Of a DNA stretch of 64,000 bases, positions 1-8,836 are shown in pieces. The stretch comes from Pseudoxanthomonas jiangsuensis. Lineage in GTDB: Bacteria; Pseudomonadota; Gammaproteobacteria; Xanthomonadales; Xanthomonadaceae. Each line of letters opens with the position of its first letter. Position 1 is the stretch's first letter. The position numbers were made by a program, and so were the translations under genes. The DNA is taken from positions 1-64,000 of the forward strand of contig NZ_PDWL01000001.1 in assembly GCF_010093185.1 (NCBI RefSeq). Reading direction: 5' to 3'. The notes beneath the pieces are model-generated. The model saw nothing but the letters and a program-made list of their open reading frames with translations. It was not told where the DNA came from and searched no databases.

Positions 1-1
1 C

Positions 2-1213
2 GCCCCGCGCCGTCTGGGTACAAACGCCGGGCCCGCGCCGCCCCCCCCCCCCCCCACCCCCCCCGGCGCTGCCCGGTCCGCTCCGCCCCGCCCCTGGCGC
101 GCCCCGAACCCGACCCCGCCCCGCTGGCAGCAGGCCCCGGACGCCCCCGGCCGCATTCGCCTGTCCGGCGACTGGACCCTGGCCCACGCCCTCGCCGTCG
201 GCGAGCGCCTGCGCGAGCTGCCCGAGGACGTGGGCTGGATCGACGCCAGCGGCGTGGACCGGCTCGATTCGGCCGGGGTGATGCAGATCACCCGCTACGC
301 CCGCCGCCGCGCCCTGGACGGCGAGGCCCTGCACTTCAGCGACGAGCACGCGGCCCTGGTCCAGGTGATCGAGGACGTGGCCGACGACCGCCCGCGGCGC
401 AAGCGCGACTATGGCTTCGCCGCCGCGCTCGAGCGCATGGGCCGGGCCACCCACGCGGTGGTGCGCGACATCGTCCAGCTGGTCGGTTTCACCGGCGAGA
501 ACCTGGTCAAGCTGGCACGCACCCTGAAGGAGCCGCGCCGCTTCCGCCTGACCGCCACCGTCTCGCACATGGAGCAGACCGGCCTGGACGCGGTGCCGCT
601 GGTGGCGCTGCTGTCCTACCTGGTGGGCGCGGTGATCGCCTTCCTCGGCTCGACCATCCTGCGCGATTTCGGCGCCGAGATCTTCGTGGTCGAGCTGGTC
701 AGCATCGCCTTCCTGCGCGAGTTCGCGGTGCTGCTGACCGCGATCGTGCTGGCCGGCCGCACCGCTTCGGCCTTCACCGCCCAGATCGGGGCGATGAAGG
801 CGCGCGAGGAGATCGACGCGATCCGCACCCTGGGCCTGGACCCGGTCGACCTGCTGGTGATCCCGCGCCTGGTCGCGCTGCTGGTGATGCTGCCCTTGCT
901 GACCTTCGTGGCGATGATGGCCGGCCTGGCCGGCGGCGTGACCGTGGGCGCGTTCGACCTGGAGATCCCGCCGCAGATGTACCTGGCGCGGATGCACGAG
1001 ACCATGGAGGTGCGGCACTTCCTGGTCGGCCTGTCCAAGGCGCCGGTGTTCGCCATGGTGATCGGCCTGATCGGCTGCCTGGAGGGGCTGCGGGTGGAGG
1101 GCACGGCGCAGTCGGTGGGCGAACGCACCACCTCCAGCGTGGTCCAGACGATCTCGCTGGTGATCATCATCGACGCGCTGGCCGCGTTGTGGTTCATGCA
1201 CATGGATTGGTGA
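2..1213 (+). CDS. MlaE-family ABC permease with N-terminal STAS domain (5' partial)
   Basis: This is the inner-membrane permease of an MCE-type lipid transporter, which moves phospholipid-like substrates between inner and outer membrane. An MlaB/STAS-like segment, recognisable by RIRLSGDWTL and DASGVDRLDSAG, spans roughly 152-400. The MlaE permease domain follows with several hydrophobic segments and the family motif EEIDAIRTLGLDP near 809-847. The frame is open to the left edge and contains no ATG, GTG or TTG before the GTG at 230, which would cut into the STAS domain. The real start is therefore probably outside the window. A poly-C tract at 41-64 lies in the putative N-terminus and makes the first 40 codons doubtful. 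The stop falls in a repeat shared with the next gene. The family assignment is firm; the substrate is unknown. Confidence 0.85.
   Translation, partial: APRRLGTNAGPAPPPPPPTPPGAARSAPPRPWRAPNPTPPRWQQAPDAPGRIRLSGDWTLAHALAVGERLRELPEDVGWIDASGVDRLDSAGVMQITRYARRRALDGEALHFSDEHAALVQVIEDVADDRPRRKRDYGFAAALERMGRATHAVVRDIVQLVGFTGENLVKLARTLKEPRRFRLTATVSHMEQTGLDAVPLVALLSYLVGAVIAFLGSTILRDFGAEIFVVELVSIAFLREFAVLLTAIVLAGRTASAFTAQIGAMKAREEIDAIRTLGLDPVDLLVIPRLVALLVMLPLLTFVAMMAGLAGGVTVGAFDLEIPPQMYLARMHETMEVRHFLVGLSKAPVFAMVIGLIGCLEGLRVEGTAQSVGERTTSSVVQTISLVIIIDALAALWFMHMDW
41..64. repeat. Poly-C tract (15 C, A, 8 C)
   Basis: Fifteen C, one A and eight C lie in a low-complexity, proline-codon-rich stretch at the left edge. 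It may be real sequence, a length-variable homopolymer or an assembly-end artefact. It sits where the permease N-terminus or its upstream region should be. Confidence 0.6.
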
Positions 1214-1312
1214 TTGGTGATTGGTGATTCGAAAAAGCGAAAAGACAACGACCAGGCCGCTGGAGACCCAGCTGTTGCTTTTACGAATCACCAATCACGA
1301 ATCTCCAATCAC
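1205..1312. repeat. Inverted repeat built of ATTGGTGATT units
   Basis: The left arm (about 1205-1231) carries tandem GATTGGT units ending in GATTCG. The right arm (about 1284-1312) carries the complementary CGAATCACCAATC units. A shorter complementary pair, GCGAAAAG and CTTTTACG, lies inside. The element resembles short interspersed repeats common between Xanthomonadaceae genes. It overlaps the permease stop and the apparent start of the ATPase gene. Confidence 0.7.
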
Positions 1313-2128
1313 GACGCTGATGGCCGCGAAGCCGCCATCTGCGTCCGCGGGCTGGCCAACCGCTTCGGCAGCCAGACCGTGCACGAGGACCTGGACCTGG
1401 ACGTGCGCCGCGGCGAGATCCTGGGCGTGGTCGGCGGCTCGGGCACCGGCAAGTCGGTGCTGATGCGCTCGATCCTGGGCCTGCAGAGACCGGCCGGCGG
1501 CAGCATCCGGGTGCTCGGCGCCGATGCGCTGGACGGCGACGTCCAGGCCCGCCGCCACATCGAGCGCAACACCGGGGTGCTGTTCCAGGACGGGGCCCTG
1601 TTCTCCTCGCTGACCGTGGGCGAGAACGTGCAGGTCCCGCTCAAGGAGCACCATCCGGAACTGCCCGACAGCTGGCGCTACGAACTGGCCCTGCTCAAGG
1701 TCAAGCTCGCCGGCCTGCCGGCCGAGGCGATCGACAAGCTGCCTTCGCAGCTGTCCGGCGGCATGCGCAAGCGCGCCGGCCTGGCCCGGGCGCTGGCCCT
1801 GGACCCGCCCCTGCTGTTCCTGGACGAGCCCACCGCCGGCCTGGACCCGATCGGCGCGGCCGCCTTCGACCGCCTGCTGGCGACCCTGCAGGAGGCGCTG
1901 GGCCTGACCGTGTTCCTCATCACCCACGACCTGGACACCCTGTACGCTATCTGCGACCGGGTGGCGGTGCTGGCCGACCGCAAGGTGGTGATCAACGCAC
2001 CGCTGGAGGAGGTCGAGCGCTTCGACCACCCGTGGGTGCAGGAGTATTTCCACGGCCCGCGCGCCCGCGCCGCGCGCGACGCGCGCCAGGCGCACGCCAG
2101 GCCGGACATCGCCCCGGAGACGGACTGA
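1217..2128 (+). CDS. MlaF-like ABC transporter ATPase
   Basis: This cytoplasmic ATPase energises the MCE-type lipid transporter with the preceding permease and following MCE protein. It shows a Walker A (GGSGTGKS, about residues 73-80), an LSGGM signature, a Walker B (LLFLDEPTAGLDP) and a switch His (LITHDL). The start is uncertain. GTG 1217 and TTG 1214 are the only usual start codons before the conserved domain. Both make the first ~35 residues out of the inverted repeat. An ATG at 1320 looks natural but is in another frame. From GTG the protein is 303 residues. It is co-directional with its neighbours and almost certainly in one operon. Confidence 0.88.
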   Translation: MIGDSKKRKDNDQAAGDPAVAFTNHQSRISNHDADGREAAICVRGLANRFGSQTVHEDLDLDVRRGEILGVVGGSGTGKSVLMRSILGLQRPAGGSIRVLGADALDGDVQARRHIERNTGVLFQDGALFSSLTVGENVQVPLKEHHPELPDSWRYELALLKVKLAGLPAEAIDKLPSQLSGGMRKRAGLARALALDPPLLFLDEPTAGLDPIGAAAFDRLLATLQEALGLTVFLITHDLDTLYAICDRVAVLADRKVVINAPLEEVERFDHPWVQEYFHGPRARAARDARQAHARPDIAPETD

Positions 2129-2131
2129 TCC

Positions 2132-3058
2132 ATGGAAACCAAGGCCAACTACGTCCTGATCGGCGCCTTCACCCTGGTGGTGTCGGTGGCGCTTCTGCTG
2201 TTCGGCCTGTGGGCCGCCAAGTACTCCTCCGAACGCAGCTGGCAGCGTTACCAGATCGTGTTCGACGAGGCGGTCACCGGCCTGTCCACCGGCAGCCCGG
2301 TGCAGTACAACGGCATCGCGGTCGGCTCGATCGACAAGCTGTCGCTGGACCCGAACGACCCGCGGCGGGTGGTGGCGGTCATCCGCGCCGATGCGACCAC
2401 CCCGATCAAGACCGACACCCGGGCCAAGCTGGCCATCACCAGCCTCACCGGCCCGGCCATCATCCAGCTCACCGGCGGCACCCCGGGCGCGCCGATGCTG
2501 ACCGCGGTGGACCACCGCGAGACCCCGGTGATCGCCACCTCGCCCTCGGCCCTGCAGAACATCACCGACACCGCCAACCGCATCGTCGAGCGCCTGGACC
2601 AGGTGCTCAGCGACCAGAACGTGGCCCACATCGGCCGCACCCTGGAGAACATCGAGAAGATCAGCGGCAGCCTGGCCAACCAGGACCAGGGCATGGAGGC
2701 CTTGCTGGTCAGCGCGCGCGACGCCGCGCGCAGCCTGGACGCCACCCTGCAGACCACCAACGGCACCATGCAGAGGCTCGACCGGAACCTGGTGCGCGAG
2801 CTGCCCGGGATCGTGGAGAAGCTGGACTCGACCCTGGCGCGGCTGGATTCGGCCGCCGGCAATGCCGATGCGATCCTCGGCGAGAACCGCGCGGCCATCA
2901 ACAGCTTCGCCAACGAAGGCCTGGGCCAGCTCGGCCCGACCCTGACCGAACTGCGCGGCCTGATCCGCGACCTGCGCCAGATCAGCGACCGCCTGGAGAA
3001 CAACCCCACGCGCTACCTGCTCGGCCGCGATGCCCCCAAGGAGTTCCAGCCGGAATGA
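2132..3058 (+). CDS. MlaD-like MCE-domain substrate-binding protein
   Basis: The 308-residue protein is anchored by one N-terminal transmembrane helix (about residues 7-27). A periplasmic MCE/MlaD domain follows (about 40-120, with the VTGLSTGSPVQYNGI region). The rest is a long helical C-terminal part ending in RQISDRLENNPTRYLLG, a motif typical of this family. It would hand lipid between the permease and periplasmic or outer-membrane partners. It starts 3 nt after the ATPase stop and overlaps the next gene by ATGA, so the four genes are translationally coupled. The family is clear; the substrate is not visible. Confidence 0.88.
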   Translation: METKANYVLIGAFTLVVSVALLLFGLWAAKYSSERSWQRYQIVFDEAVTGLSTGSPVQYNGIAVGSIDKLSLDPNDPRRVVAVIRADATTPIKTDTRAKLAITSLTGPAIIQLTGGTPGAPMLTAVDHRETPVIATSPSALQNITDTANRIVERLDQVLSDQNVAHIGRTLENIEKISGSLANQDQGMEALLVSARDAARSLDATLQTTNGTMQRLDRNLVRELPGIVEKLDSTLARLDSAAGNADAILGENRAAINSFANEGLGQLGPTLTELRGLIRDLRQISDRLENNPTRYLLGRDAPKEFQPE

Positions 3059-3723
3059 AGCCGACGCCCCTTTCCCTGCCGGCTGCGCCCGGCCTGCTGC
3101 GCGCCTGCCTGCCCGTGGCCGCGGCCGTTTTGCTGGCCGGCTGTTCGATCCTCGGCGGCAAGCAGCGCGATCCGGTGACGATCTACTCGCCGCAGGTCAA
3201 CGTCACGCCCGACCCGGCCTGGCCGCAGGTGGACTGGCAGCTGGCCATCGCCCGGCCCAATGCCTCGCGTCTGGTCGACAGCCCGCGCATCGGCGTGCGC
3301 CCGGTGCCGGGCGAACTGCAGGTCTACCGTGGCGCCGCCTGGGCGCAGCCGCCGACCGACCAGGTCGAGACCGCCGTGCTGCGGGCGCTGGAGGACTCGG
3401 GCAGGATCGCCGCGGTCGGGCGCCTGTCCACCGGGCTGCGCTCGGACTACCGCCTGGCCATGGACATCCGCCGCTTCGAGGCCGACTACGCCGGCGGCGC
3501 TTCGCCGGCGGCGGCCATCGAGATCAGCGCCAAGCTGCTGGACAGCCGCGACCAGCGGATCGTCGCCAGCCGCACCTTCACCCAGGTCCGGCCGGCCGCG
3601 GACACCGCCACCGCCAGTGTCGCCGCGGCCTTCGGCCAGGCGCTGTCGGCGATCAGCGGCGAGGTCGCCGGCTGGACCCTGGTCCAGGGCCAGGCCGACG
3701 CGCAGGCGCATCCGCGGCGCTAG
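3055..3723 (+). CDS. PqiC-like ABC-transport auxiliary lipoprotein
   Basis: The predicted product is a 222-residue lipoprotein. Its signal peptide ends in a lipobox (LLAGC, Cys30), and the rest resembles the ABC_trans_aux/PqiC family, which partners MCE proteins at the outer membrane. The ATG at 3055 overlaps the MlaD-like stop as ATGA, which fixes the start despite the frame being open further upstream. It is the last gene of the four-gene transporter operon. No periplasmic MlaC-type carrier gene is seen. This matches the permease-ATPase-MCE-lipoprotein arrangement rather than canonical mlaFEDCB. Confidence 0.8.
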   Translation: MKPTPLSLPAAPGLLRACLPVAAAVLLAGCSILGGKQRDPVTIYSPQVNVTPDPAWPQVDWQLAIARPNASRLVDSPRIGVRPVPGELQVYRGAAWAQPPTDQVETAVLRALEDSGRIAAVGRLSTGLRSDYRLAMDIRRFEADYAGGASPAAAIEISAKLLDSRDQRIVASRTFTQVRPAADTATASVAAAFGQALSAISGEVAGWTLVQGQADAQAHPRR

Positions 3724-3733
3724 CTGCCCGCGC

Positions 3734-4324
3734 CTAGACGGGAAAGATCTGGCGGAAGGTGAGGTTGATGCGCTCGCCCACCGGGCGCGCGGTGCGCGGC
3801 AAGGCGTGCTTCCAGTGGCGCTGGGTGTCGCCGCCCATCAGCAGAAGGCTGCCTGGTTCCAGGTCCAGCGCCAGCCGCTGCCCCGGATCGTCGCGCCGGC
3901 GCAGCAGGAAACGCCGGGTCGCACCCAGGCTCAGCGAGGCGATCAGCGGCCGCGGACCCAGTTCCGGCTCGTCGTCGCTGTGCCAGCCCATCGCATCGGC
4001 CCCGCTGCGGTAGCGGTTGGCGAGCACGCTGTTGAACGGCTGGCCCAGTTCGTCCTGAAGGCGCCCGCGCAGGGCGGCCAGCGCCGGGATCCAGGGCCGC
4101 GGCTGGAAGCGGCTGCCCGAGTAGCGGTAGCTGGCCTCCGGATCGCCGATCCAGCAACTCAGCCGCGGCGACGGCAGTTGCCGCCCGAACAGGCGGACGT
4201 GGTGGACCTCCCACGGCACCTCGCGCAGCAGGGCCTCCATCAGCGTGGCCGCGGCCTCCGGCGCCAGCCAGCCGCGGGCCAAGCGCAGTTCGGCATCGGG
4301 CAGCGGGAAATCGGTCCATTCCAT
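3734..4324 (-). CDS. AlkB-like 2-oxoglutarate/Fe(II) dioxygenase
   Basis: The 196-residue protein has the size and fold signature of the ALKBH2/3-like branch, which directly reverses N-alkyl damage in nucleic acids by oxidative demethylation. The iron ligands are visible as WHSDDE (His115, Asp117) and a distal His173 in HWKHALP. The 2-oxoglutarate-binding arginines lie in RINLTFR (Arg185, Arg191). It converges with the lipoprotein gene and stands alone. A TTGTAGGAGCCGG repeat sits just upstream of its start. No Ada-type partner is nearby. Family confidence is high; whether the substrate is DNA or RNA is open. Confidence 0.87.
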   Translation of the reverse strand: MEWTDFPLPDAELRLARGWLAPEAAATLMEALLREVPWEVHHVRLFGRQLPSPRLSCWIGDPEASYRYSGSRFQPRPWIPALAALRGRLQDELGQPFNSVLANRYRSGADAMGWHSDDEPELGPRPLIASLSLGATRRFLLRRRDDPGQRLALDLEPGSLLLMGGDTQRHWKHALPRTARPVGERINLTFRQIFPV

Positions 4325-4329
4325 GGCGT

Positions 4330-4348
4330 CCCATTGTAGGAGCCGGCG
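4330..4348. repeat. REP-like TTGTAGGAGCCGG motif, copy 1
   Basis: The 17-nt word CCCATTGTAGGAGCCGG lies a few bases upstream of the alkB-like start and recurs exactly at 49741-49757. A diverged copy lies near 51217. Such GTAGGAGC words are typical of dispersed REP-type repeats in pseudomonads and xanthomonads. Confidence 0.6.
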
Positions 4349-4434
4349 ATGCGTACGGTTTCCGGCCGATTTGCCCCGCCCGCGCCGAACCCCGAAAATG
4401 CCCGGCCAGCCATCGCAGCCAGCCGGAGCCAGGG

Positions 4435-6081
4435 ATGTCGCAGTACCAAGCCAGTGCCGACGCGATCGAACGCGACGTGATGGAGTACGACGTCGTCACC
4501 GTCGGCGCCGGCCCGGCCGGCCTGGCCTTCGCCATCCGGCTCAAGCAGCTCGATCCGGCGATCTCGGTCTGCGTGATCGAGAAGGCCAGCACCGTCGGCG
4601 CCCACATCCTGTCCGGCGCGGTGATCGAGCCCGGCCCCCTGGACACGCTGCTGCCCGGCTGGCGCGACAATCCGCCGCCGGTGTGCGTGCCGGCCGGCGA
4701 GGACGAGTTCTGGTTCCTGACCAAGGATGGCGGCCGCAGGTTCCCGGTGGTGCCGCCGGGCATGCGCAACCACGGCAACTTCATCGTCAGCCTCGGCGCG
4801 ATGTGCGCCTGGCTGGCGCCGCAGGCCGAAGCCCTGGGCGTGGAGATCTACGCCGGCTTCGCCGCCGCCGAGACCCTGCACGCCGAGGACGGCACCGTGC
4901 TGGGTGTGCGCATCGGCGACATGGGCATCGCCCGGGACGGCAGCCACAAGCCCGGCTACACCGCCGGCATCGACATCCACGCCAAGGTCACCGTGCTGGC
5001 CGAGGGCGCGCGCGGGCACCTGACCAAGCGCCTGGTCAAGCGCTTCGGCCTGGACGCCGACAGCGACCCGCAGAGCTATTCGATCGGAATCAAGGAGCTG
5101 TGGCAGGTGCCCGAAGGCCGGGTCGTGCCGGGCAAGATCGTGCACAGCCTGGGCTGGCCGGCCGACAGCCATACCTACGGCGGCAGCTTCCTCTATCACC
5201 TGCCGAACAACCAGCTCGCACTGGGCTACGTCAGCGGCCTGGACTACCGCGACCCGCAGTACAAGCCGTGGGAAGCGTTCCAGCAGTGGAAAAACCATCC
5301 GACGGTCAAGCCGTTGCTCGAAGGCGGCAGCATCCTCTCGGCCGGCGCCCGCGCGATCGTCACCGGCGGCTGGCAGGCCCTGCCGAAGGTGGAGATGCCC
5401 GGCGCCCTGCTGATCGGCGACACCGCCGGCCTGCTCAACGTGCCCAAGATCAAGGGCACCCACCAGGCGATCCGCAGCGGCATGCTCGCCGCCGAGCACC
5501 TGGCCGGCAATGCGCTGCGGCCTTCCGGCTTCGATGCGAAGCTGCGCGGCTCCGAGGCGGTGGCCGAGCTGAAGCAGGTGCGCAACATCAAGCCTGGCTT
5601 CAAGAAGGGCCTGTGGTTCGGCCTGGCCAACGCCGCCTGGGAGACCGCGCTCAAGGGTGCCTCGCCGTGGACGCTGAAAGGCAAGGCCGACTGGTCCAGC
5701 CTGGACAAGGTCGGCGAGCACGAGCAGCCCAGGCGCGACTACCTCGAGCGCAGCCTGGCCCCGCGCGACCGCCTGCAAGGCGTGTACTACGCCGCCACCG
5801 AGCACGACGAGGACCAGCCGGTGCACCTGAAGGTGGCCGACACCTCGATCTGCGTGGAGCGCTGCACGGTCGAATACGCAAATCCCTGCACCCGCTTCTG
5901 CCCGGCCGGGGTCTACGAGATGGTCGAGGAGACCGCGGCCGACGGCAGCACGGGCCGCCGCCTGCAGATCAACGCCGCCAACTGCGTGCACTGCAAGACC
6001 TGCGACATCAAGGATCCGTACGAGATCATCACCTGGGTGACGCCGGAAGGCGGCGCCGGGCCCAACTACCAGAATCTGTGA
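4435..6081 (+). CDS. Electron transfer flavoprotein-ubiquinone oxidoreductase
   Basis: The 548-residue membrane-associated iron-sulfur flavoenzyme passes electrons from reduced ETF to ubiquinone. An N-terminal FAD-binding Rossmann motif (GAGPAG, about residues 24-29) is followed by the ubiquinone-binding body. A C-terminal ferredoxin-like domain has CVERC, CTRFC and CVHCKTC cysteines for a 4Fe-4S cluster. The ATG at 4435 fits the family's usual length. Its electron donor, EtfBA, is encoded at 9782-11481, so the whole ETF branch lies within 7 kb. It probably serves acyl-CoA and amino-acid dehydrogenases. Confidence 0.95.
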   Translation: MSQYQASADAIERDVMEYDVVTVGAGPAGLAFAIRLKQLDPAISVCVIEKASTVGAHILSGAVIEPGPLDTLLPGWRDNPPPVCVPAGEDEFWFLTKDGGRRFPVVPPGMRNHGNFIVSLGAMCAWLAPQAEALGVEIYAGFAAAETLHAEDGTVLGVRIGDMGIARDGSHKPGYTAGIDIHAKVTVLAEGARGHLTKRLVKRFGLDADSDPQSYSIGIKELWQVPEGRVVPGKIVHSLGWPADSHTYGGSFLYHLPNNQLALGYVSGLDYRDPQYKPWEAFQQWKNHPTVKPLLEGGSILSAGARAIVTGGWQALPKVEMPGALLIGDTAGLLNVPKIKGTHQAIRSGMLAAEHLAGNALRPSGFDAKLRGSEAVAELKQVRNIKPGFKKGLWFGLANAAWETALKGASPWTLKGKADWSSLDKVGEHEQPRRDYLERSLAPRDRLQGVYYAATEHDEDQPVHLKVADTSICVERCTVEYANPCTRFCPAGVYEMVEETAADGSTGRRLQINAANCVHCKTCDIKDPYEIITWVTPEGGAGPNYQNL

Positions 6082-6094
6082 GCCGATCCAGCGC

Positions 6095-8155
6095 ATGAGC
6101 CGGACGCTGCGGGAACGCCTGAAACACGCCGCCTTCGGCCTCCTGCGGACCGGCTTCCGCTTGCTGCCGCTGGACGAAGGCGCCCGCGATCGCTGGCGCC
6201 AGCGCGTCCTCGGCCGGTTCCCCGGCCTGGTGCCGGAGGGCCCGCGCGGGCAGGCTTCCGCGGGCGGATCTACGCGGCGGGCGCGGGTGCGCAGCGACCT
6301 GCCCGCGCTGGGACACGTCCCGTACCGCCGCGAACCCCTGCCCGATCCGCTGCCGGCGAAGCTGGTCGCGTTCTACCTGCCGCAGTTCCACCCGATCCCG
6401 GAGAACGACGCCTGGTGGGGCAAGGGCTTCACCGAATGGCGCAACGTGGTCCGCGCCCTGCCGCAGTTCGAAGGCCACGCCCAGCCGCGCCTGCCGGCCG
6501 ACCTGGGCTTCTACGACCTGCGCAACCCGCAGGTGATGCGCGACCAGGCCCGGCTGGCCGGCGAATACGGGATCGGCGCGTTCTGCTTCTATTTCTACTG
6601 GTTCGGCGGCAAGACCCTGCTGGAATCGCCGCTGGAACAGTGGCTGGCCGACGCCTCGATCGAGCTGCCGTTCTGCCTGTGCTGGGCCAACGAGAACTGG
6701 TCGCGGCGCTGGGACGGCCGCGAACAGGACGTGCTGATCGCCCAGCGGCACAGCGCCGGGGACGACCTGGCCTTCATCGCCCATGCCGCCCGCTACCTGC
6801 GCGATCCACGCTACCTGCGGGTGGACGGCAAGCCCTTGCTGCTGGTCTACCGGCCGGGCCTGCTGCCCGATGCGAAGGCCACGGCCGCGCGCTGGCGGCA
6901 GTGGTGCCTGGACAACGGCATCGGCGAGATCGTGCTGGCCTACGTGCAGGGCTTCGAACGCCCCGATCCGGGCCAGATCGGCTTCGATGCCGCAGTCGAA
7001 TTCCCGCCGAACCTGTCCAGCCCCGGCACCATCACCGCGCACCAGCGCCTGCTGGACGATGGCTACCGCGGCCAGGTCCTGGACTGGCGCGAACTGGCCG
7101 CCGATTACCTGCACCGCCCCCTGCCCGGCCATCGCCTGTTCCCGGGCGTGAACTGCGGCTGGGACAACGAACCGCGGCGCCCCGGCCGGGGGCGCACCTA
7201 CCTGCACGCTTCGCCGCGCCGCTACCGCGACTGGCTGCGCGGGACCGTCCACACGCGACTGGCGCAGGTTCCGGCCAGCGACCGCCTGGTGTTCATCAAC
7301 GCCTGGAACGAATGGGCCGAAGGCGCGGTGCTGGAACCGGATACGCGGCTCGGCCATGCCTGGCTGCAGGCCACCCGCGACGCGCTGGTCCCGGCCGCGC
7401 CGGTTTCCGGTCGCCCGGCCTGCCTGGTCCACGCCTGGGACCTGGACGCGCTGGACGAGATCCTGGTGGCGATCGGCGCCAGTCGCGTGGAGTTCGACCT
7501 GTGGATCACCACCACGGACGAGTTGCGGCCCCAAGTCCAGGCCACCCTCGGCGCCCACGGACTCCAGGCACGGATCCTCACCGGCGCCAACCACGGCCGC
7601 GACATCCTGCCCTTCCTGCGCGCGGCCGGCGAACTGCTGGATGCGGGGACCGGGATCGTGCTCAAGCTGCACACCAAGAAGTCCCGCCACCGCGACGACG
7701 GCGACCGCTGGCGGCGCGAACTGCTGGAGCGCTTGCTGGCGCCGGCACGCGCGCCGCGGATCCTGCAGGCCATGCGCGAACGGCCGCAGCTGGGCATCGT
7801 CGCCCCGGAAGGGCACCTCCTCGGGCTGGACGCCTACATGGGCGGCAACCGCGCCGGCGTGGAATACCTGACGCGCCGCCTGGGCCTGCATGAACCGCCA
7901 ACAGATGCGCGCTTCGTCTCCGGCAGCATGTTCTGGGTGCGGCTGGAAGCGCTGCGCCCGCTGCTGGACGCGCACCTGGACGAATGGGAATTCGAACCGG
8001 AACAGGGCCAGATCGACGGCACCCTGGCCCACGCCGTTGAGCGCGTGTTCGCGCTGTGCGCGCTCGACGCCGGGAGCACCGTGGCCAGCGTGGCCAGCCT
8101 GTGTGGCGAGCCGGAACCGCCGGCGACGGCACGCTACCCGTACGCGGGGAATTAA
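6095..8155 (+). CDS. WbsX-like / RgpF-like two-domain glycan biosynthesis protein
   Basis: The 686-residue predicted cytoplasmic protein has two parts. Residues about 88-430 match the WbsX (GH99-like) family of O-antigen loci, with AFYLPQFHPIPENDAWWGKG and FCLCWANENWSRRWDG-type motifs. Residues about 440-680 resemble the rhamnan-synthesis RgpF domain (VLKLHTKKSRHRDDG, GSMFWVR). Such fusions occur in lipopolysaccharide and capsule clusters, but the acceptor and sugar are unknown. It starts 13 nt after the ETF-QO gene and may be co-transcribed, an odd pairing with a respiratory enzyme. Confidence 0.78.
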   Translation: MSRTLRERLKHAAFGLLRTGFRLLPLDEGARDRWRQRVLGRFPGLVPEGPRGQASAGGSTRRARVRSDLPALGHVPYRREPLPDPLPAKLVAFYLPQFHPIPENDAWWGKGFTEWRNVVRALPQFEGHAQPRLPADLGFYDLRNPQVMRDQARLAGEYGIGAFCFYFYWFGGKTLLESPLEQWLADASIELPFCLCWANENWSRRWDGREQDVLIAQRHSAGDDLAFIAHAARYLRDPRYLRVDGKPLLLVYRPGLLPDAKATAARWRQWCLDNGIGEIVLAYVQGFERPDPGQIGFDAAVEFPPNLSSPGTITAHQRLLDDGYRGQVLDWRELAADYLHRPLPGHRLFPGVNCGWDNEPRRPGRGRTYLHASPRRYRDWLRGTVHTRLAQVPASDRLVFINAWNEWAEGAVLEPDTRLGHAWLQATRDALVPAAPVSGRPACLVHAWDLDALDEILVAIGASRVEFDLWITTTDELRPQVQATLGAHGLQARILTGANHGRDILPFLRAAGELLDAGTGIVLKLHTKKSRHRDDGDRWRRELLERLLAPARAPRILQAMRERPQLGIVAPEGHLLGLDAYMGGNRAGVEYLTRRLGLHEPPTDARFVSGSMFWVRLEALRPLLDAHLDEWEFEPEQGQIDGTLAHAVERVFALCALDAGSTVASVASLCGEPEPPATARYPYAGN

Positions 8156-8206
8156 GTCCCCCGGGAAGACGCCGCGGGTAAGCGCGGGCCAAGGTGGCGG
8201 AACCCG

Positions 8207-8836
8207 TCAGCCCGCGAACGGCACCCCGGTCTTTTCCTTCAGCTCCTCGACGCTCACCCCCGGCGCCGCCTCGATCAGCTTCAGCCCGGCCTCGGTCACG
8301 TCGAACACCGCCAGGTCGGTGATGATCCGGTCGACCACGCCGACGCCGGTCAGCGGCAGGGTGCACTCGGGCAGGATCTTGTGCTCGCCGTTCTTGGCGG
8401 TGTGCTCCATCAGCACTACCACGCGCTTGACCCCGGCCACCAGGTCCATCGCCCCGCCCATGCCCTTGACCATCTTGCCGGGCACCATCCAGTTGGCCAG
8501 GTCGCCGCGGGCGGTGACCTGCATCGCGCCGAGGATCGCCAGGTCGATGTGGCCGCCGCGGATCATCGCGAAAGAATCGTGGCTGCCGAAGTAGCTGGCG
8601 CCGGCGCGCGCGGTCACGGTCTGCTTGCCGGCGTTGATCAGGTCGGCGTCGACCTCGTCCTCGGTCGGGAACGGGCCGATGCCGAGCAGGCCGTTCTCCG
8701 ACTGCAGCCACACGTCCACCCCTGCCGGGATGTGGTTGGCCACCAGGGTCGGCAGGCCGATGCCCAGGTTCACGTAGGCGCCGTCGCTCAGCTCGGCGGC
8801 GGCGCGCTGCGCCATCTCGTCGCGGGTCCAGGCCAT
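8207..8836 (-). CDS. scoB: 3-oxoacid CoA-transferase subunit B
   Basis: The 209-residue beta subunit transfers CoA between succinyl-CoA and acetoacetate or a similar 3-oxoacid. The SENG motif carries the family's catalytic glutamate (Glu47), and the glycine-rich NLGIGLPT segment is present. It overlaps subunit A by one base (TGATG), as expected for a coupled heteromer. Substrate range cannot be told from sequence alone; acetoacetate is the default expectation. Confidence 0.92.
   Translation of the reverse strand: MAWTRDEMAQRAAAELSDGAYVNLGIGLPTLVANHIPAGVDVWLQSENGLLGIGPFPTEDEVDADLINAGKQTVTARAGASYFGSHDSFAMIRGGHIDLAILGAMQVTARGDLANWMVPGKMVKGMGGAMDLVAGVKRVVVLMEHTAKNGEHKILPECTLPLTGVGVVDRIITDLAVFDVTEAGLKLIEAAPGVSVEELKEKTGVPFAG

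Noticed and set aside
1320-1463. ATG at 1320 as ATPase start
   Set aside because: It reads MAAKPPSASAGW in a frame that does not join the Walker A region. It would need a one-base shift.
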